DNA of 36,671 bases from an uncultured Pelagibacteraceae bacterium (GCA_902599485.1 CACKFP010000007.1:1-36671); one strand, 5' to 3'; shown: positions 24,988 through 32,808, numbered from the stretch's first letter. Notes: generated by a model not told the origin, from the sequence alone. A program made the numbers and translations.

Positions 24988-25131
24988 CCCCCTCTGTCTT
25001 TTTGCCTGAGAGATTTGCTCCTTCGGCGAGAATAATTCTCTTTCCAGAGTTAATATGTACGGTCCATTTGCCTGAGAGTTTCCGGGGTGGTTGCTCCTTC
25101 GGCAGGTTTTATTTCAAACCATTCTCCCGTT
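24988..25131 (-). promoter_or_regulatory. Tandem glycine riboswitch
   Basis: Two glycine aptamers in series on the minus strand. Each contains GCCGAAGGAGCAA and the CTCTCAGGC core: aptamer 1 about 25131-25058, aptamer 2 about 25049-24988. Aptamer 2 is closed by CTCTG (25049-25045) pairing with CAGAG (24996-24992). Tandem glycine riboswitches upstream of gcvT are well known and normally turn the genes on when glycine is plentiful. The downstream sequence 24982-24971 (RBS region plus ATG) is the exact reverse complement of 25057-25046, giving a plausible expression platform. Confidence 0.95.
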
Positions 25132-25136
25132 TAAAT

Positions 25137-25142
25137 ACTATA
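25137..25142 (-). promoter_or_regulatory. -10 element for the gcv transcript
   Basis: TATAGT reads on the minus strand at 25142-25137. Start of transcription 6-8 nt downstream falls at the GGGAG that opens the first aptamer, which is what a riboswitch promoter should do. The -35 region is poor (TAGATT at about 17 bp). Confidence 0.5.
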
Positions 25143-25176
25143 GTTTATTTATAAATTTTAATCTACCGTTTTTTTG

Positions 25177-26115
25177 TTAGTTCGAATTAATTACTTTTTC
25201 TTTGAGTTTTTTAAACTCTTCATCTGAAAGTACTCCTGATTTATATAAGTCATCAAGTTTTTTTAAGTCTAATATCATTTTGTTATTTTTATTATTCTTA
25301 TTTAGATTTTCTGATACTTGTGACAAGTTGTCAAATTTCAACTTATATTTACCATCGATTCTAAGGCCTAACTCTATTAAACCATGGTAAGAGGAAATAT
25401 GGTTTATCCAATCATTCATTACCTTTTTTGCTTTAGGATAACTGCTTATATTTTGTGGATGAAATTCACTTTTTGTTTCAGATCCATATAACGAAGTATA
25501 GTTTGCAAAACTTTCGGGTGTTTCTAAGTAATCAATAGTTAACCATCTGTCTTTTTTTCGTGGTATATAAACTGAGAGATCATAACCTAAATAAGTTTTT
25601 GGGAAAATTAAATTATTTTTTGTTGCCCAGTTAATAAGATAACCTAGATCACGATCAGGATCATTATGTTCATAAAGTTCATAATTTACATCATAATGTT
25701 TTATAGATAGGCAATTATGAGTTGCTCCTTTTGATCTGTAGTATTTTAACAAGGTGTAATAAGATCTTTCAATACAACCATGTCTTTTTGATTTAAAAGT
25801 GCTAGTTATTATTATTGGATTGATATAACCATAAATAGCACTCAACCCATCTACTTTCGAAATTTCTAAAATTTTTATTGGTGTCTTATTTTCAATCTGA
25901 GCTAAAGTTATAGTATAAGCGTGAATACCTCTAAATATATGCTCGCCATACCAATAAATAACTTGCCAATCTCCTTCAGTTAAAGGTATGGAATGTTTGC
26001 TTGATATATTTAATCCACCAGAAACAAAATCTCCAACTTTGTATTTAAATGTAGCAAATGAATTATTATTAAAACCAAATAAAAATAAAAATAATATAAT
26101 AAATTTTTTTTTCAT
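25177..26115 (-). CDS. Exported protein with C-terminal SHOCT domain
   Basis: A 312-aa protein with a Sec signal (MKKKFIILFLFLFGFNNNSFA), a long middle of unknown fold with many aromatic residues (residues 25-280), and a C-terminal SHOCT-like helical motif (LKKLDDLYKSGVLSDEEFKKLKEKVI, about residues 283-308). SHOCT (short C-terminal) domains are short helices attached to diverse membrane or secreted proteins. Two Cys (HGCIER and HNCLS) in the middle could form a disulfide. It follows the EamA gene by 10 nt, so belongs to the pxpBC operon. Function unknown. Confidence 0.75.
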   Translation of the reverse strand: MKKKFIILFLFLFGFNNNSFATFKYKVGDFVSGGLNISSKHSIPLTEGDWQVIYWYGEHIFRGIHAYTITLAQIENKTPIKILEISKVDGLSAIYGYINPIIITSTFKSKRHGCIERSYYTLLKYYRSKGATHNCLSIKHYDVNYELYEHNDPDRDLGYLINWATKNNLIFPKTYLGYDLSVYIPRKKDRWLTIDYLETPESFANYTSLYGSETKSEFHPQNISSYPKAKKVMNDWINHISSYHGLIELGLRIDGKYKLKFDNLSQVSENLNKNNKNNKMILDLKKLDDLYKSGVLSDEEFKKLKEKVINSN

Positions 26116-26125
26116 TTAAAAAAAA

Positions 26126-26995
26126 CTAATACTTTTTATTAGTTTTTAATATAGATAAAAATTGAATAAGAACTGCAATAATAACAATTGCTCCCCCAAT
26201 CATCACTGCTGATGGTGGATTTTCATTTATAAAAATCCATGCCCACAAAGGACCTAGAACCGCCTCCGATAACATAATAATTCCAACTAAAGCAGAGGGT
26301 GTAGATCTTGCACCTATTGTGATAAATATAAATCCAAAACCAAGTTGAAAAAAACCAGCTAAAAATCCTAATAAAATATCATTTAAAGATATAAAAATTG
26401 TTTTAGACATAAAATATCCAATAATCAAAGCAATAACGCCTGCAATAAATTGTAATGGAACCATATCTACACTTGGGAATTTTCTAACTATTAAAATTAA
26501 TGTTGCGAATGATATTGGCATAATAAAAGCAGCAATATTTCCACTCATTTGTCCAACTGTTAATGAGCTTCCAACCATCAAAATTATTCCTGAAATTGCT
26601 AAAACTATAGAAGTTAATGTTATTAAGTTTATTTTTTCTTTTAAAAAGATATATCCAAAGATTGCTAAAAATAATGTTTGGGTTTGAATTATAAAATTAG
26701 TATTTGCTACAGTAGTATTATACATTGCAAAAACATAACCACTAAAGCCACAGGCAAGTATAATGCCTCCAATAAGACCAGGAATTCCAGATTTATAAAA
26801 TGCTGAATAAAAATTTTGCTTATAACTAATAATAAGAAAGAGCAGAACTACAATGATAAAAAAAACTGATCTCCAAAATAGAATTTGCCATAGAGTAGAA
26901 CCTTCGAAAGATTTAACTATCAACCCTCCAAAACTTAGACTGAAAGCACCAAAAAAAATCAAAAGTGGCCCTGGTAATTTTGTAATTAAATTCAT
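26126..26995 (-). CDS. EamA-family (DMT) membrane transporter
   Basis: A 289-aa protein with about ten membrane spans in two EamA repeats. The first contains NTTVANTNFIIQTQTLFLAIFGYIFLKEKI and the second MLSEAVLGPLWAWIFINENPPSAVMIGGAIVI. It overlaps pxpC by 4 nt, so is translated with the 5-oxoprolinase subunits. The tight coupling suggests transport of 5-oxoproline, glutamate or a related compound, but the direction and substrate are not shown by the sequence. The third EamA gene of the window, each next to a different amino-acid or peptide enzyme. Confidence 0.87.
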   Translation of the reverse strand: MNLITKLPGPLLIFFGAFSLSFGGLIVKSFEGSTLWQILFWRSVFFIIVVLLFLIISYKQNFYSAFYKSGIPGLIGGIILACGFSGYVFAMYNTTVANTNFIIQTQTLFLAIFGYIFLKEKINLITLTSIVLAISGIILMVGSSLTVGQMSGNIAAFIMPISFATLILIVRKFPSVDMVPLQFIAGVIALIIGYFMSKTIFISLNDILLGFLAGFFQLGFGFIFITIGARSTPSALVGIIMLSEAVLGPLWAWIFINENPPSAVMIGGAIVIIAVLIQFLSILKTNKKY

Positions 26996-27948
26996 TTAAT
27001 TTGAGAAATGAGATTGTTAGTCTCCATCTGATAAAGTTTATATAATGTTTCAGCATCTTCTAAGCTTACATCTTTAAATTTGATATTAGATCCTGGTGTT
27101 AATTGTACTAGTCGATCATAGTCAGCAGATATAACAGTTGCAATCTTCGGATAACCACCAATAGTTCCATGATCTGATAACATAATTATTGGATCTCCAG
27201 CAGATGTGATTTGAATTACACCTTTTACCAAACCTTCTGATTTTATATTAGGATCAACGACATTTTCAATTTTTGGACCTTCTAATCTCATACCCATCCT
27301 GTCTGAAAGTTTTGTAATTTTAAAACTTTCTTTAAAGAATTTATTTTGTGAAGACTCAGAAAAATAATCATAGTTTGTGCCTTTAATGACCCTTATATTT
27401 TCAATAGTGCTACCTAAGTAATCAAGTTTTCTTTTGTTAAAAGAATTATTAATTTCAATTATTTCAATTTCTAAATCTTTAGAAAATTTATTCCCGTTAT
27501 TTGGTCCAATTTGAGCTTGTGTATTTATTGAACAACTTCCCCAATAATAATCAACACCAAAAGTTCCATTAATCGAAAAATACCCATAAACAGACTTGTT
27601 GGTTGAATGAATATCGACTTCATCACCATTTTTTAACAAATAACATTGGTAGGAATTACCATCAATAACATCATCTTTTGTTATAATTTTAAATGATACA
27701 TTTCCAGAAATACAAAAAAAAATATCTTTTCCAAAATACTTCAAATGCGGGCCTTGATAAGCAAATTCTATTACAGGTGAATTGAAATCATTTTGTAGAA
27801 GTGAGTTTAACAATTGAAAATTTCTTTTATCCATTGCCCCACTAAAAGGAATACCAATATGGTATAAATTATTTCTTCCTAAGTCTTGATATGTGGTGTT
27901 TATACCAGCTCTTAAAATTTTAAAGTAGTTTCTATCTTTTGATTTCAT
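26992..27948 (-). CDS. pxpC: 5-oxoprolinase subunit PxpC (KipA/AHS2 family)
   Basis: Subunit of the bacterial ATP-dependent 5-oxoprolinase, which opens 5-oxoproline to glutamate. The 318-aa protein has the biotin-carboxyltransferase-like fold signature: ILRAGINTTYQDLGR, HIGIPFSGAMDKRNFQLLNSLLQN, GGYPKIATVISADYDRLVQLTPGSNIKF. It follows and overlaps pxpB by 17 nt, and is followed by an EamA gene. An AHS1/AHS2 pair may instead be annotated as urea amidolyase-like or Kip; the presence of a LamB/YcsF gene (pxpA) divergently next door makes PxpABC the best reading. Confidence 0.9.
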   Translation of the reverse strand: MKSKDRNYFKILRAGINTTYQDLGRNNLYHIGIPFSGAMDKRNFQLLNSLLQNDFNSPVIEFAYQGPHLKYFGKDIFFCISGNVSFKIITKDDVIDGNSYQCYLLKNGDEVDIHSTNKSVYGYFSINGTFGVDYYWGSCSINTQAQIGPNNGNKFSKDLEIEIIEINNSFNKRKLDYLGSTIENIRVIKGTNYDYFSESSQNKFFKESFKITKLSDRMGMRLEGPKIENVVDPNIKSEGLVKGVIQITSAGDPIIMLSDHGTIGGYPKIATVISADYDRLVQLTPGSNIKFKDVSLEDAETLYKLYQMETNNLISQIK

Positions 27949-28606
27949 TATATTGATCTAAAGTTATTCTATAAAATTTTATTGTATCACCTGGATTAAC
28001 AAGATTAGGGTTTGATTGATTAGATGTGTCGAAAATATTTTGTGGTGTATTTCCCAAAATATTCCATCCCCCAGGTGTTTCAAAAGTGTATATGTTACAA
28101 AATTGTTCTGTTATTCCAACTGAACCTTTTGGAACTTTAACTCTTGGTGTTTCTAATCTTTTTAATCTCATTTCCTGGTTAAGATCACCAAGAAAAGGCA
28201 TGCCAGCCACAAATCCTGTCATATAACAAAAGTAATTTTTGCTAAAAAATTTTTCTAGGATTATTTCTGATTTTAATTTTAGTTTATTTTCAACTCTTTT
28301 AATATCTAATGCAAAATTATTATCACAACACACAGGAATTTCGATTAAGTTTTTTTCTAATTTATTGTTTTCTTTAATCTCTATATTTTCAATTTTTTTT
28401 TTTAAAGATAAAAAGGAATGTATATTTAAATCATATGAAATTATTAATTTATTATAAGATGGAGTTAAGTTTGTAATACCTTTTAAATTTAATTTTTTTA
28501 TATGGTAAAAAAATTTGATAACATTTGAATTAATTTCTTGATTTACATCACTTCCAAAGTCACAATACAAAGCTGCGTCACCAAGATTTAATATATTTTT
28601 TATCAT
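27932..28606 (-). CDS. pxpB: 5-oxoprolinase subunit PxpB (KipI/AHS1 family)
   Basis: A 224-aa AHS1 protein. Diagnostic segments are YMTGFVAGMPFLGDL, then PRVKVPKGSVGITEQFCNIY and FETPGGWNILGNTPQNIFD, present in full. It works with PxpC and PxpA to hydrolyse 5-oxoproline, a by-product of glutathione and glutamine chemistry. It is the first gene of the minus-strand operon; pxpA starts 27 bp away on the other strand, with overlapping -10 elements in the gap. Confidence 0.9.
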   Translation of the reverse strand: MIKNILNLGDAALYCDFGSDVNQEINSNVIKFFYHIKKLNLKGITNLTPSYNKLIISYDLNIHSFLSLKKKIENIEIKENNKLEKNLIEIPVCCDNNFALDIKRVENKLKLKSEIILEKFFSKNYFCYMTGFVAGMPFLGDLNQEMRLKRLETPRVKVPKGSVGITEQFCNIYTFETPGGWNILGNTPQNIFDTSNQSNPNLVNPGDTIKFYRITLDQYNEIKR

Positions 28607-28610
28607 ACCA

Positions 28611-28619
28611 TGTTATACT
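28611..28619 (+). promoter_or_regulatory. Extended -10 for pxpA overlapping a -10 for pxpB
   Basis: On the plus strand TGTTATACT (28611-28619) is an extended -10, giving a start near 28626, eight bases before the pxpA ATG at 28634. On the minus strand TATAAC (28617-28612) overlaps it and would start transcription at about 28605, essentially at the pxpB ATG. The two genes share a 27-bp gap, so the promoters must physically overlap. Confidence 0.45.
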
Positions 28620-28633
28620 TATGATTTATTAGT

Positions 28634-29407
28634 ATGGAAATTAATATCAATTGTGATTTAGGTGAAAAATCAAAGCATCATTCAGATGAAAATGATCCAA
28701 AATTACTAGAAATTGTAAATTCAGCTAATGTTGCTTGTGGTTATCATGCTGGTGATGAAGAGAGCATGAACCAAGTTGTAAAAATTTGTAAGAAAAACGG
28801 TGTTAGCATAGGTGCACATCCATCATTTAATGATCCAGAAAACTTTGGACGTAAAAGACTAAATTTATCATCTGACGAAATAAATAAGCTACTAATTGAT
28901 CAGTATGAAATTTTACAAAATATAGCTGAAAAACATGGTGAGATCGTTACACATATTAAACCACATGGTGCATTAAATAATATGGCTTGCGAAGATATTG
29001 ATCTTGCAACTATCATTGCAAAATCAATCTGCAATTTCAATAAAGACTTAATCTATTTAGTGCCCACAGGTTCAAAAATGGAAGAGGCTGCAAAGAAATT
29101 TGATATGAGGATAGCATGTGAAATTTTTGCTGATAGAAATTATGAAGATAATGGAAACTTAGTATCTAGAAAAGAGCCTCATGCACTTATTACAGATCCA
29201 GAAAAAGCAAAAAGCCATGTTTTAAGCATGGTTCAGAACCAGGCCCTTAATTGTCACAGTGGAAAGCAAATACCTTGTGAAATAGACTCTGTGTGCATAC
29301 ATGGAGACAATGCTAGTTCTTTGGCTACAGCATTATCTATAAAAAATAACTTAGTAGATAATGGCCTAGAACTTAAAACATTAACTAACTTAAGGAAATT
29401 TAAATAA
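28634..29407 (+). CDS. pxpA: 5-oxoprolinase subunit PxpA (LamB/YcsF family)
   Basis: The 257-aa LamB/YcsF protein forming the 5-oxoprolinase with PxpB and PxpC. Features: INCDLGEKSKHHSDENDPKLLEIVNSANVACGYHAGDEESM at the N-terminus, VSIGAHPSFNDPENFGRKRLNLS, THIKPHGALNNMA and CEIFADRNYEDNGNLVSRKEPHALI; C-terminal CIHGDNASSLATA. Its sequence shows intact metal-binding His/Asp clusters. It is divergent from pxpBC, and followed by a TPR protein with a 1-nt overlap (TAATG). Together they return 5-oxoproline to glutamate. Confidence 0.93.
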   Translation: MEININCDLGEKSKHHSDENDPKLLEIVNSANVACGYHAGDEESMNQVVKICKKNGVSIGAHPSFNDPENFGRKRLNLSSDEINKLLIDQYEILQNIAEKHGEIVTHIKPHGALNNMACEDIDLATIIAKSICNFNKDLIYLVPTGSKMEEAAKKFDMRIACEIFADRNYEDNGNLVSRKEPHALITDPEKAKSHVLSMVQNQALNCHSGKQIPCEIDSVCIHGDNASSLATALSIKNNLVDNGLELKTLTNLRKFK

Positions 29408-29892
29408 TGATAAAAAAAATATTTTTTTCAATTTTCTTTTTAATTTTTTTAGCAGGAACATCTTTTGCTGCTGGTTCAAGTGACTCTGGCTCAAAGGAAA
29501 CTTTATATGATAAAGCTGTACAACAAATAAAAATAGCAAAAAAATTAGAAAAAAAAGGTAAAACCGAGAAAGCAATTAAAAGATACGAAAGAGCAATTAA
29601 ATTTTTGGTAAAGTCAAATAAGATGAAACCAAATAAAGCGGATACTTTAAACTATCTTGGATTTGCGACAAGAAAAATTGGTGATTTTGAAAATGGTGAG
29701 AAATATTATCTTCAAGGTTTAGCGATTGAGCCAAATCACATAGGAATTAATGAATATTTAGGTGAATTATATGTTGCAACCAATAGGATGAATTTAGCAA
29801 AAGAAAGATTAAGTGTTCTAGAGGGATGTAATTGTGATGAATATAATCAGCTAAAGGGTGTGATAGACGGGTCTAAAAAATCAAAATATTAA
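29407..29892 (+). CDS. Exported TPR-repeat protein
   Basis: A 161-aa protein with a cleavable signal (IKKIFFSIFFLIFLAGTSFA) followed by a lysine-rich N-terminal region and about three tetratricopeptide repeats: GKTEKAIKRYERAIKFL, ADTLNYLGFATRKIGDFENGEKYYLQGLAIEPNH and NEYLGELYVATNRMNLAKERLSVLEGCN. TPR repeats bind partner proteins. It overlaps pxpA by 1 nt. The link to 5-oxoprolinase is only positional. Its 3' end overlaps the convergent dctM by 4 nt. Confidence 0.82.
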   Translation: MIKKIFFSIFFLIFLAGTSFAAGSSDSGSKETLYDKAVQQIKIAKKLEKKGKTEKAIKRYERAIKFLVKSNKMKPNKADTLNYLGFATRKIGDFENGEKYYLQGLAIEPNHIGINEYLGELYVATNRMNLAKERLSVLEGCNCDEYNQLKGVIDGSKKSKY

Positions 29893-31199
29893 TTTATATT
29901 TTTTATCATTTGCTCAGGCATCCAAAGAGCGATTTCTGGAAATATCACAACTAAAATAACAGCAAAAATCATTAGCAAGAAGAGTGGAAACGCACTTCTT
30001 GCTATATACCCCATATCCTTATTAGCCATTCCCTGAAGAACAAAAAGATTAAAGCCAACCGGTGGTGTGATCTGAGCCATTTCTACAACAATAACTAGAA
30101 AGACACCAAACCAAATCATATCAAAGCCTGCTTGTCTAATCATTGGTTCAATTATAGCCATTGTTAAAACTACAGCAGAGATACCATCAAGAAACATTCC
30201 AAGAATTATATAAAAAATCATTAAAACAAAAATTAAAACATATGGAGAAAGTTCCATACCTTCGATCCATAAAGCGAGATTTCTTGGTAATCCTGTAAAA
30301 CCCATTGCCAAAGATAAAAAAGTAGCTCCTGCTAATATAAAAGCTATCATACAAGAAGTTTTGGTAGCACCCAGCAATGATTCTTTAAATGTTCTAAAAG
30401 ACAAACTCTTTTGAAAGTATGATAAAATTAATGCACCTACTACGCCCAAAGAAGCTGCTTCGGTTGCGGTTGCTATACCAGTATAAATTGAGCCAATAAC
30501 TGAAACTATTAATAATATTACAGGTATCAGTTTTCCTGATTTCCTTACCTTTTCCATAAGTGAGACGTCTTGTTTAAAAGTAGGCATGGATTTTTTATTT
30601 ATTAACGACCAAATCATTACATATGTCATAAAGATCAACGCAATCATTATTCCTGGGACAATTCCTGCAATAAATAGTTTTGCTATCGACTCTTGGACAG
30701 TCACACCATAAATAATTAAAATAATTGAAGGTGGAATTAGAAGACCCAGCGTTCCTGAACCAGCTAAACTTCCAAGCAGAATACTTTCTGGATATTTTCT
30801 TTTTCTTAGTTCTGGGATAGACATTTTTCCTACTGTGGCTACAGTTGCTGCAGAAGATCCTGAAATAGCTGCAAATAAAGCACATCCAACTACATTAACA
30901 TGCACTAAGCCACCAGGTAGTTTCTGCATCCATGGAGATAATCCTTCAAATAAATTTTCAGATAACTTCGTCCGAAATAAAATTTCACCCATCCAAACAA
31001 ATAAAGGAAGTGCAGTTAAAGTCCATGAAGATGAGGCTCCCCAAATTGTTGTTGCCATCGCATCACCAACTGGCCTTGTGGTGAACAGCATCATTCCTAT
31101 TGATGAAACTCCAACCATGCTTATAGCAACCCAAATTCCCGAGCCTAAAAATATCAAGAGAACACTTATGAAAAATATAGTAAGTAAAATTTCAGTCAT
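29889..31199 (-). CDS. dctM: TRAP transporter large permease
   Basis: The 12-span DctM subunit of a TRAP uptake system, 436 aa as expected. Signatures include MGEILFRTKLSENLFEGLSPW near the N-terminus, the family glycine/serine-rich ISGSSAATVATVGKMSIPEL, GSGTLGLLIPPSIILIIYG and GMFLDGISAVVLTMAIIEP...QITPPVGFNLFVLQG. It is the last gene of dctP-dctQ-dctM and overlaps dctQ by 8 nt. It works with the DctQ subunit and the periplasmic DctP to import an organic acid using the sodium gradient. Confidence 0.94.
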   Translation of the reverse strand: MTEILLTIFFISVLLIFLGSGIWVAISMVGVSSIGMMLFTTRPVGDAMATTIWGASSSWTLTALPLFVWMGEILFRTKLSENLFEGLSPWMQKLPGGLVHVNVVGCALFAAISGSSAATVATVGKMSIPELRKRKYPESILLGSLAGSGTLGLLIPPSIILIIYGVTVQESIAKLFIAGIVPGIMIALIFMTYVMIWSLINKKSMPTFKQDVSLMEKVRKSGKLIPVILLIVSVIGSIYTGIATATEAASLGVVGALILSYFQKSLSFRTFKESLLGATKTSCMIAFILAGATFLSLAMGFTGLPRNLALWIEGMELSPYVLIFVLMIFYIILGMFLDGISAVVLTMAIIEPMIRQAGFDMIWFGVFLVIVVEMAQITPPVGFNLFVLQGMANKDMGYIARSAFPLFLLMIFAVILVVIFPEIALWMPEQMIKNIN

Positions 31200-31683
31200 T
31201 TTTTTTTGTTTGTATTTTCAAAACTAATTGATGAGATACACATATGAAAAATATTAGTGATCCTAAAGCAACACTAGTTTGTGGTATCCAAATTAAAATT
31301 TCGTCAGCTCCTTCACTTCTCTCTTGAAATTCATAAGATATTTTTAGCATTTTCAAAAAATAAAAAGCTAGATAACCAGAAAATATAGTTGCAACTATCA
31401 AACTCCATAATTCCAAAAATCTCTTTTTAATCCCAGTAGCTTTTTCTAAAAATAAAGTAATTCTAATGTGACCACCTTCTACGAAAGTATAAGATAAAGC
31501 AAAAAAAGATGAGGCAGCCATACAATATCCAGAATATTCAGCTAGGCCTCTTATATAAAAACCAAATATTCTTGATGAAATTCCAATTAAAATAAAAACT
31601 GCAACCAAAATAAGAAAGAATGCAGCGATATAGCCTGAGTAACTATAAAGATTATTTAGAAATTTATTGACTTTAGTAAACAT
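31192..31683 (-). CDS. dctQ: TRAP transporter small permease
   Basis: A 163-aa four-span DctQ-type protein: FFLILVAVFILIGISSRIFGFYIRG, GYCMAASSFFALSYTFVEGGHIRITLFLE (the conserved H-I-R segment) and GYLAFYFLKMLKISYEFQERSEG. It begins 2 nt after the T-run of an intrinsic terminator that follows dctP, so its expression requires read-through. The start ATG at 31681-31683 has no visible RBS. Overlaps dctM by 8 nt. Confidence 0.9.
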   Translation of the reverse strand: MFTKVNKFLNNLYSYSGYIAAFFLILVAVFILIGISSRIFGFYIRGLAEYSGYCMAASSFFALSYTFVEGGHIRITLFLEKATGIKKRFLELWSLIVATIFSGYLAFYFLKMLKISYEFQERSEGADEILIWIPQTSVALGSLIFFICVSHQLVLKIQTKKND

Positions 31684-31685
31684 AT

Positions 31686-31712
31686 AAAAAGGCCGTTTAA
31701 CACGGCCTTTTT
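31686..31712 (-). terminator. Intrinsic terminator between dctP and dctQ
   Basis: Arms 31712-31702 and 31696-31686 form an 11-bp GC-centred stem (AAAAAGGCCGT / ACGGCCTTTTT) with a 5-nt loop and a T-run on the minus strand. It stands 12 nt after the dctP stop and just before the dctQ start codon. It would lower dctQM levels relative to dctP, as is common in binding-protein operons. Confidence 0.85.
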
Positions 31713-31724
31713 AATTATAATGAT

Positions 31725-32696
31725 TTAATTATAAGCAGCAAGAACACTAGCGCCTCTATCGCCAGCTTTTTTCTTCCATTCTTCTGCCATTGTAGCACCA
31801 ACTTTTTTGAAATGACTTTCAAGGGCTGCATTTACTTTGCCTACTTTCATTCCAGCATCAGCTAAAGCTTTTTTATCAGCAACATTTCCTTTTTTTGAAA
31901 GTGCCCAACCTTTTTTCTCAGCAACTGCTGCCTCTTCCATAATCATTTTTTGTGTAGCTTTATCTAATTTATTCCAAGAACCTCTGTGAGCTACAATCAT
32001 ATTTTTTGGAAACCAAGCTGCAATATCATAAAAATACTTTACTCCATTTTCCCAAATTTTACTGTTCTTACCAGTAGTTGGTGAAGTAATCATACTTTCA
32101 ACCGCACCAGTTGAGAATGCTTGGCTTATTTCAGCTGCTTCTATTTTTGTAGGAGCCATACCTGTCAACTCGGCCATTCTAATAGTTGCAGAATTATATG
32201 CTCTAAATTTTAAACCTTTTAAATCAGCAACACTATTAATTTCCTTTTTACTATAAAGACCTTGTGCAGGCCATGGTACAGCGTATAAAAATACAAGACC
32301 TTTTTGATCTAGACCTTTAATTATTGCAGGCTTAGATGCTTGGTACAGTTTCATAGCATCATCATAAGATGTTGCAAGAAATGGTTGTGAATCAATCTCT
32401 AATAACGGGTCCTCTTTACCTAGGGCCGACATAAATCTCTCACCAATTTGAGCTTGTCCAGTTCTAACAGCCCTAAATATCTCTCCACCTTTAAATAGAG
32501 ATCCACCTGGGTGTGTTACTATTGTTAATTTTCCCCCACTTTTTTCTGAAACATTTTTAGCAAATTCAGCTGCATTAGCAGAATGGAAGTTGCTTGCACC
32601 ATATGCTAGTGCCATATCCCATTTTTCTGCAGCAAAAACATTAGCAGTTAAAAGAACAGAAAATAAAACAGAGAGCAAAATTTTGAAAAGTTTCAT
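31725..32696 (-). CDS. dctP: TRAP transporter substrate-binding protein
   Basis: The periplasmic DctP component, 323 aa with a Sec signal (MKLFKILLSVLFSVLLTANVFA). After cleavage AEKWDMALAYGASNFHSANA begins the two-lobe binding fold; later family segments are GDRGASVLAAYN at the C-terminus, GLKFRAYNSATIRMAELTG with the substrate-binding Arg of DctP proteins, and AEISQAFSTGAVESMITSP. The carboxylate substrate cannot be told from sequence. Strong RBS (GGAGG, complement of 32701-32705). Terminator downstream suggests it is made in excess over the permeases. Confidence 0.93.
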   Translation of the reverse strand: MKLFKILLSVLFSVLLTANVFAAEKWDMALAYGASNFHSANAAEFAKNVSEKSGGKLTIVTHPGGSLFKGGEIFRAVRTGQAQIGERFMSALGKEDPLLEIDSQPFLATSYDDAMKLYQASKPAIIKGLDQKGLVFLYAVPWPAQGLYSKKEINSVADLKGLKFRAYNSATIRMAELTGMAPTKIEAAEISQAFSTGAVESMITSPTTGKNSKIWENGVKYFYDIAAWFPKNMIVAHRGSWNKLDKATQKMIMEEAAVAEKKGWALSKKGNVADKKALADAGMKVGKVNAALESHFKKVGATMAEEWKKKAGDRGASVLAAYN

Positions 32697-32796
32697 AAAT
32701 CCTCCATATTTCTAAAAAACATATCTCATTATGTATTAAAGCTTAAATCAATAAAAATTTTTGATGTTTTATTGAAAAATAATAAATAATTACTAT

Positions 32797-32802
32797 TATA
32801 AT
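32797..32802 (+). promoter_or_regulatory. -10 element for the TerC-family gene
   Basis: A perfect TATAAT at 32797-32802, with TTGAAA at 32772-32777 as a possible -35 (19-bp spacing, long). Transcription would begin at 32808-32810, on the TTG start codon at 32809, predicting a leaderless mRNA. It lies in the 112-bp gap divergent from dctP. Confidence 0.45.
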
Positions 32803-32808
32803 AACATC

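Noticed and set aside
24933..25154. Plus-strand 73-codon ORF across the gcvT leader
   Set aside because: It is the antisense of the tandem glycine riboswitch and the gcvT start; its open frame is explained by the structured RNA, and it has no RBS.
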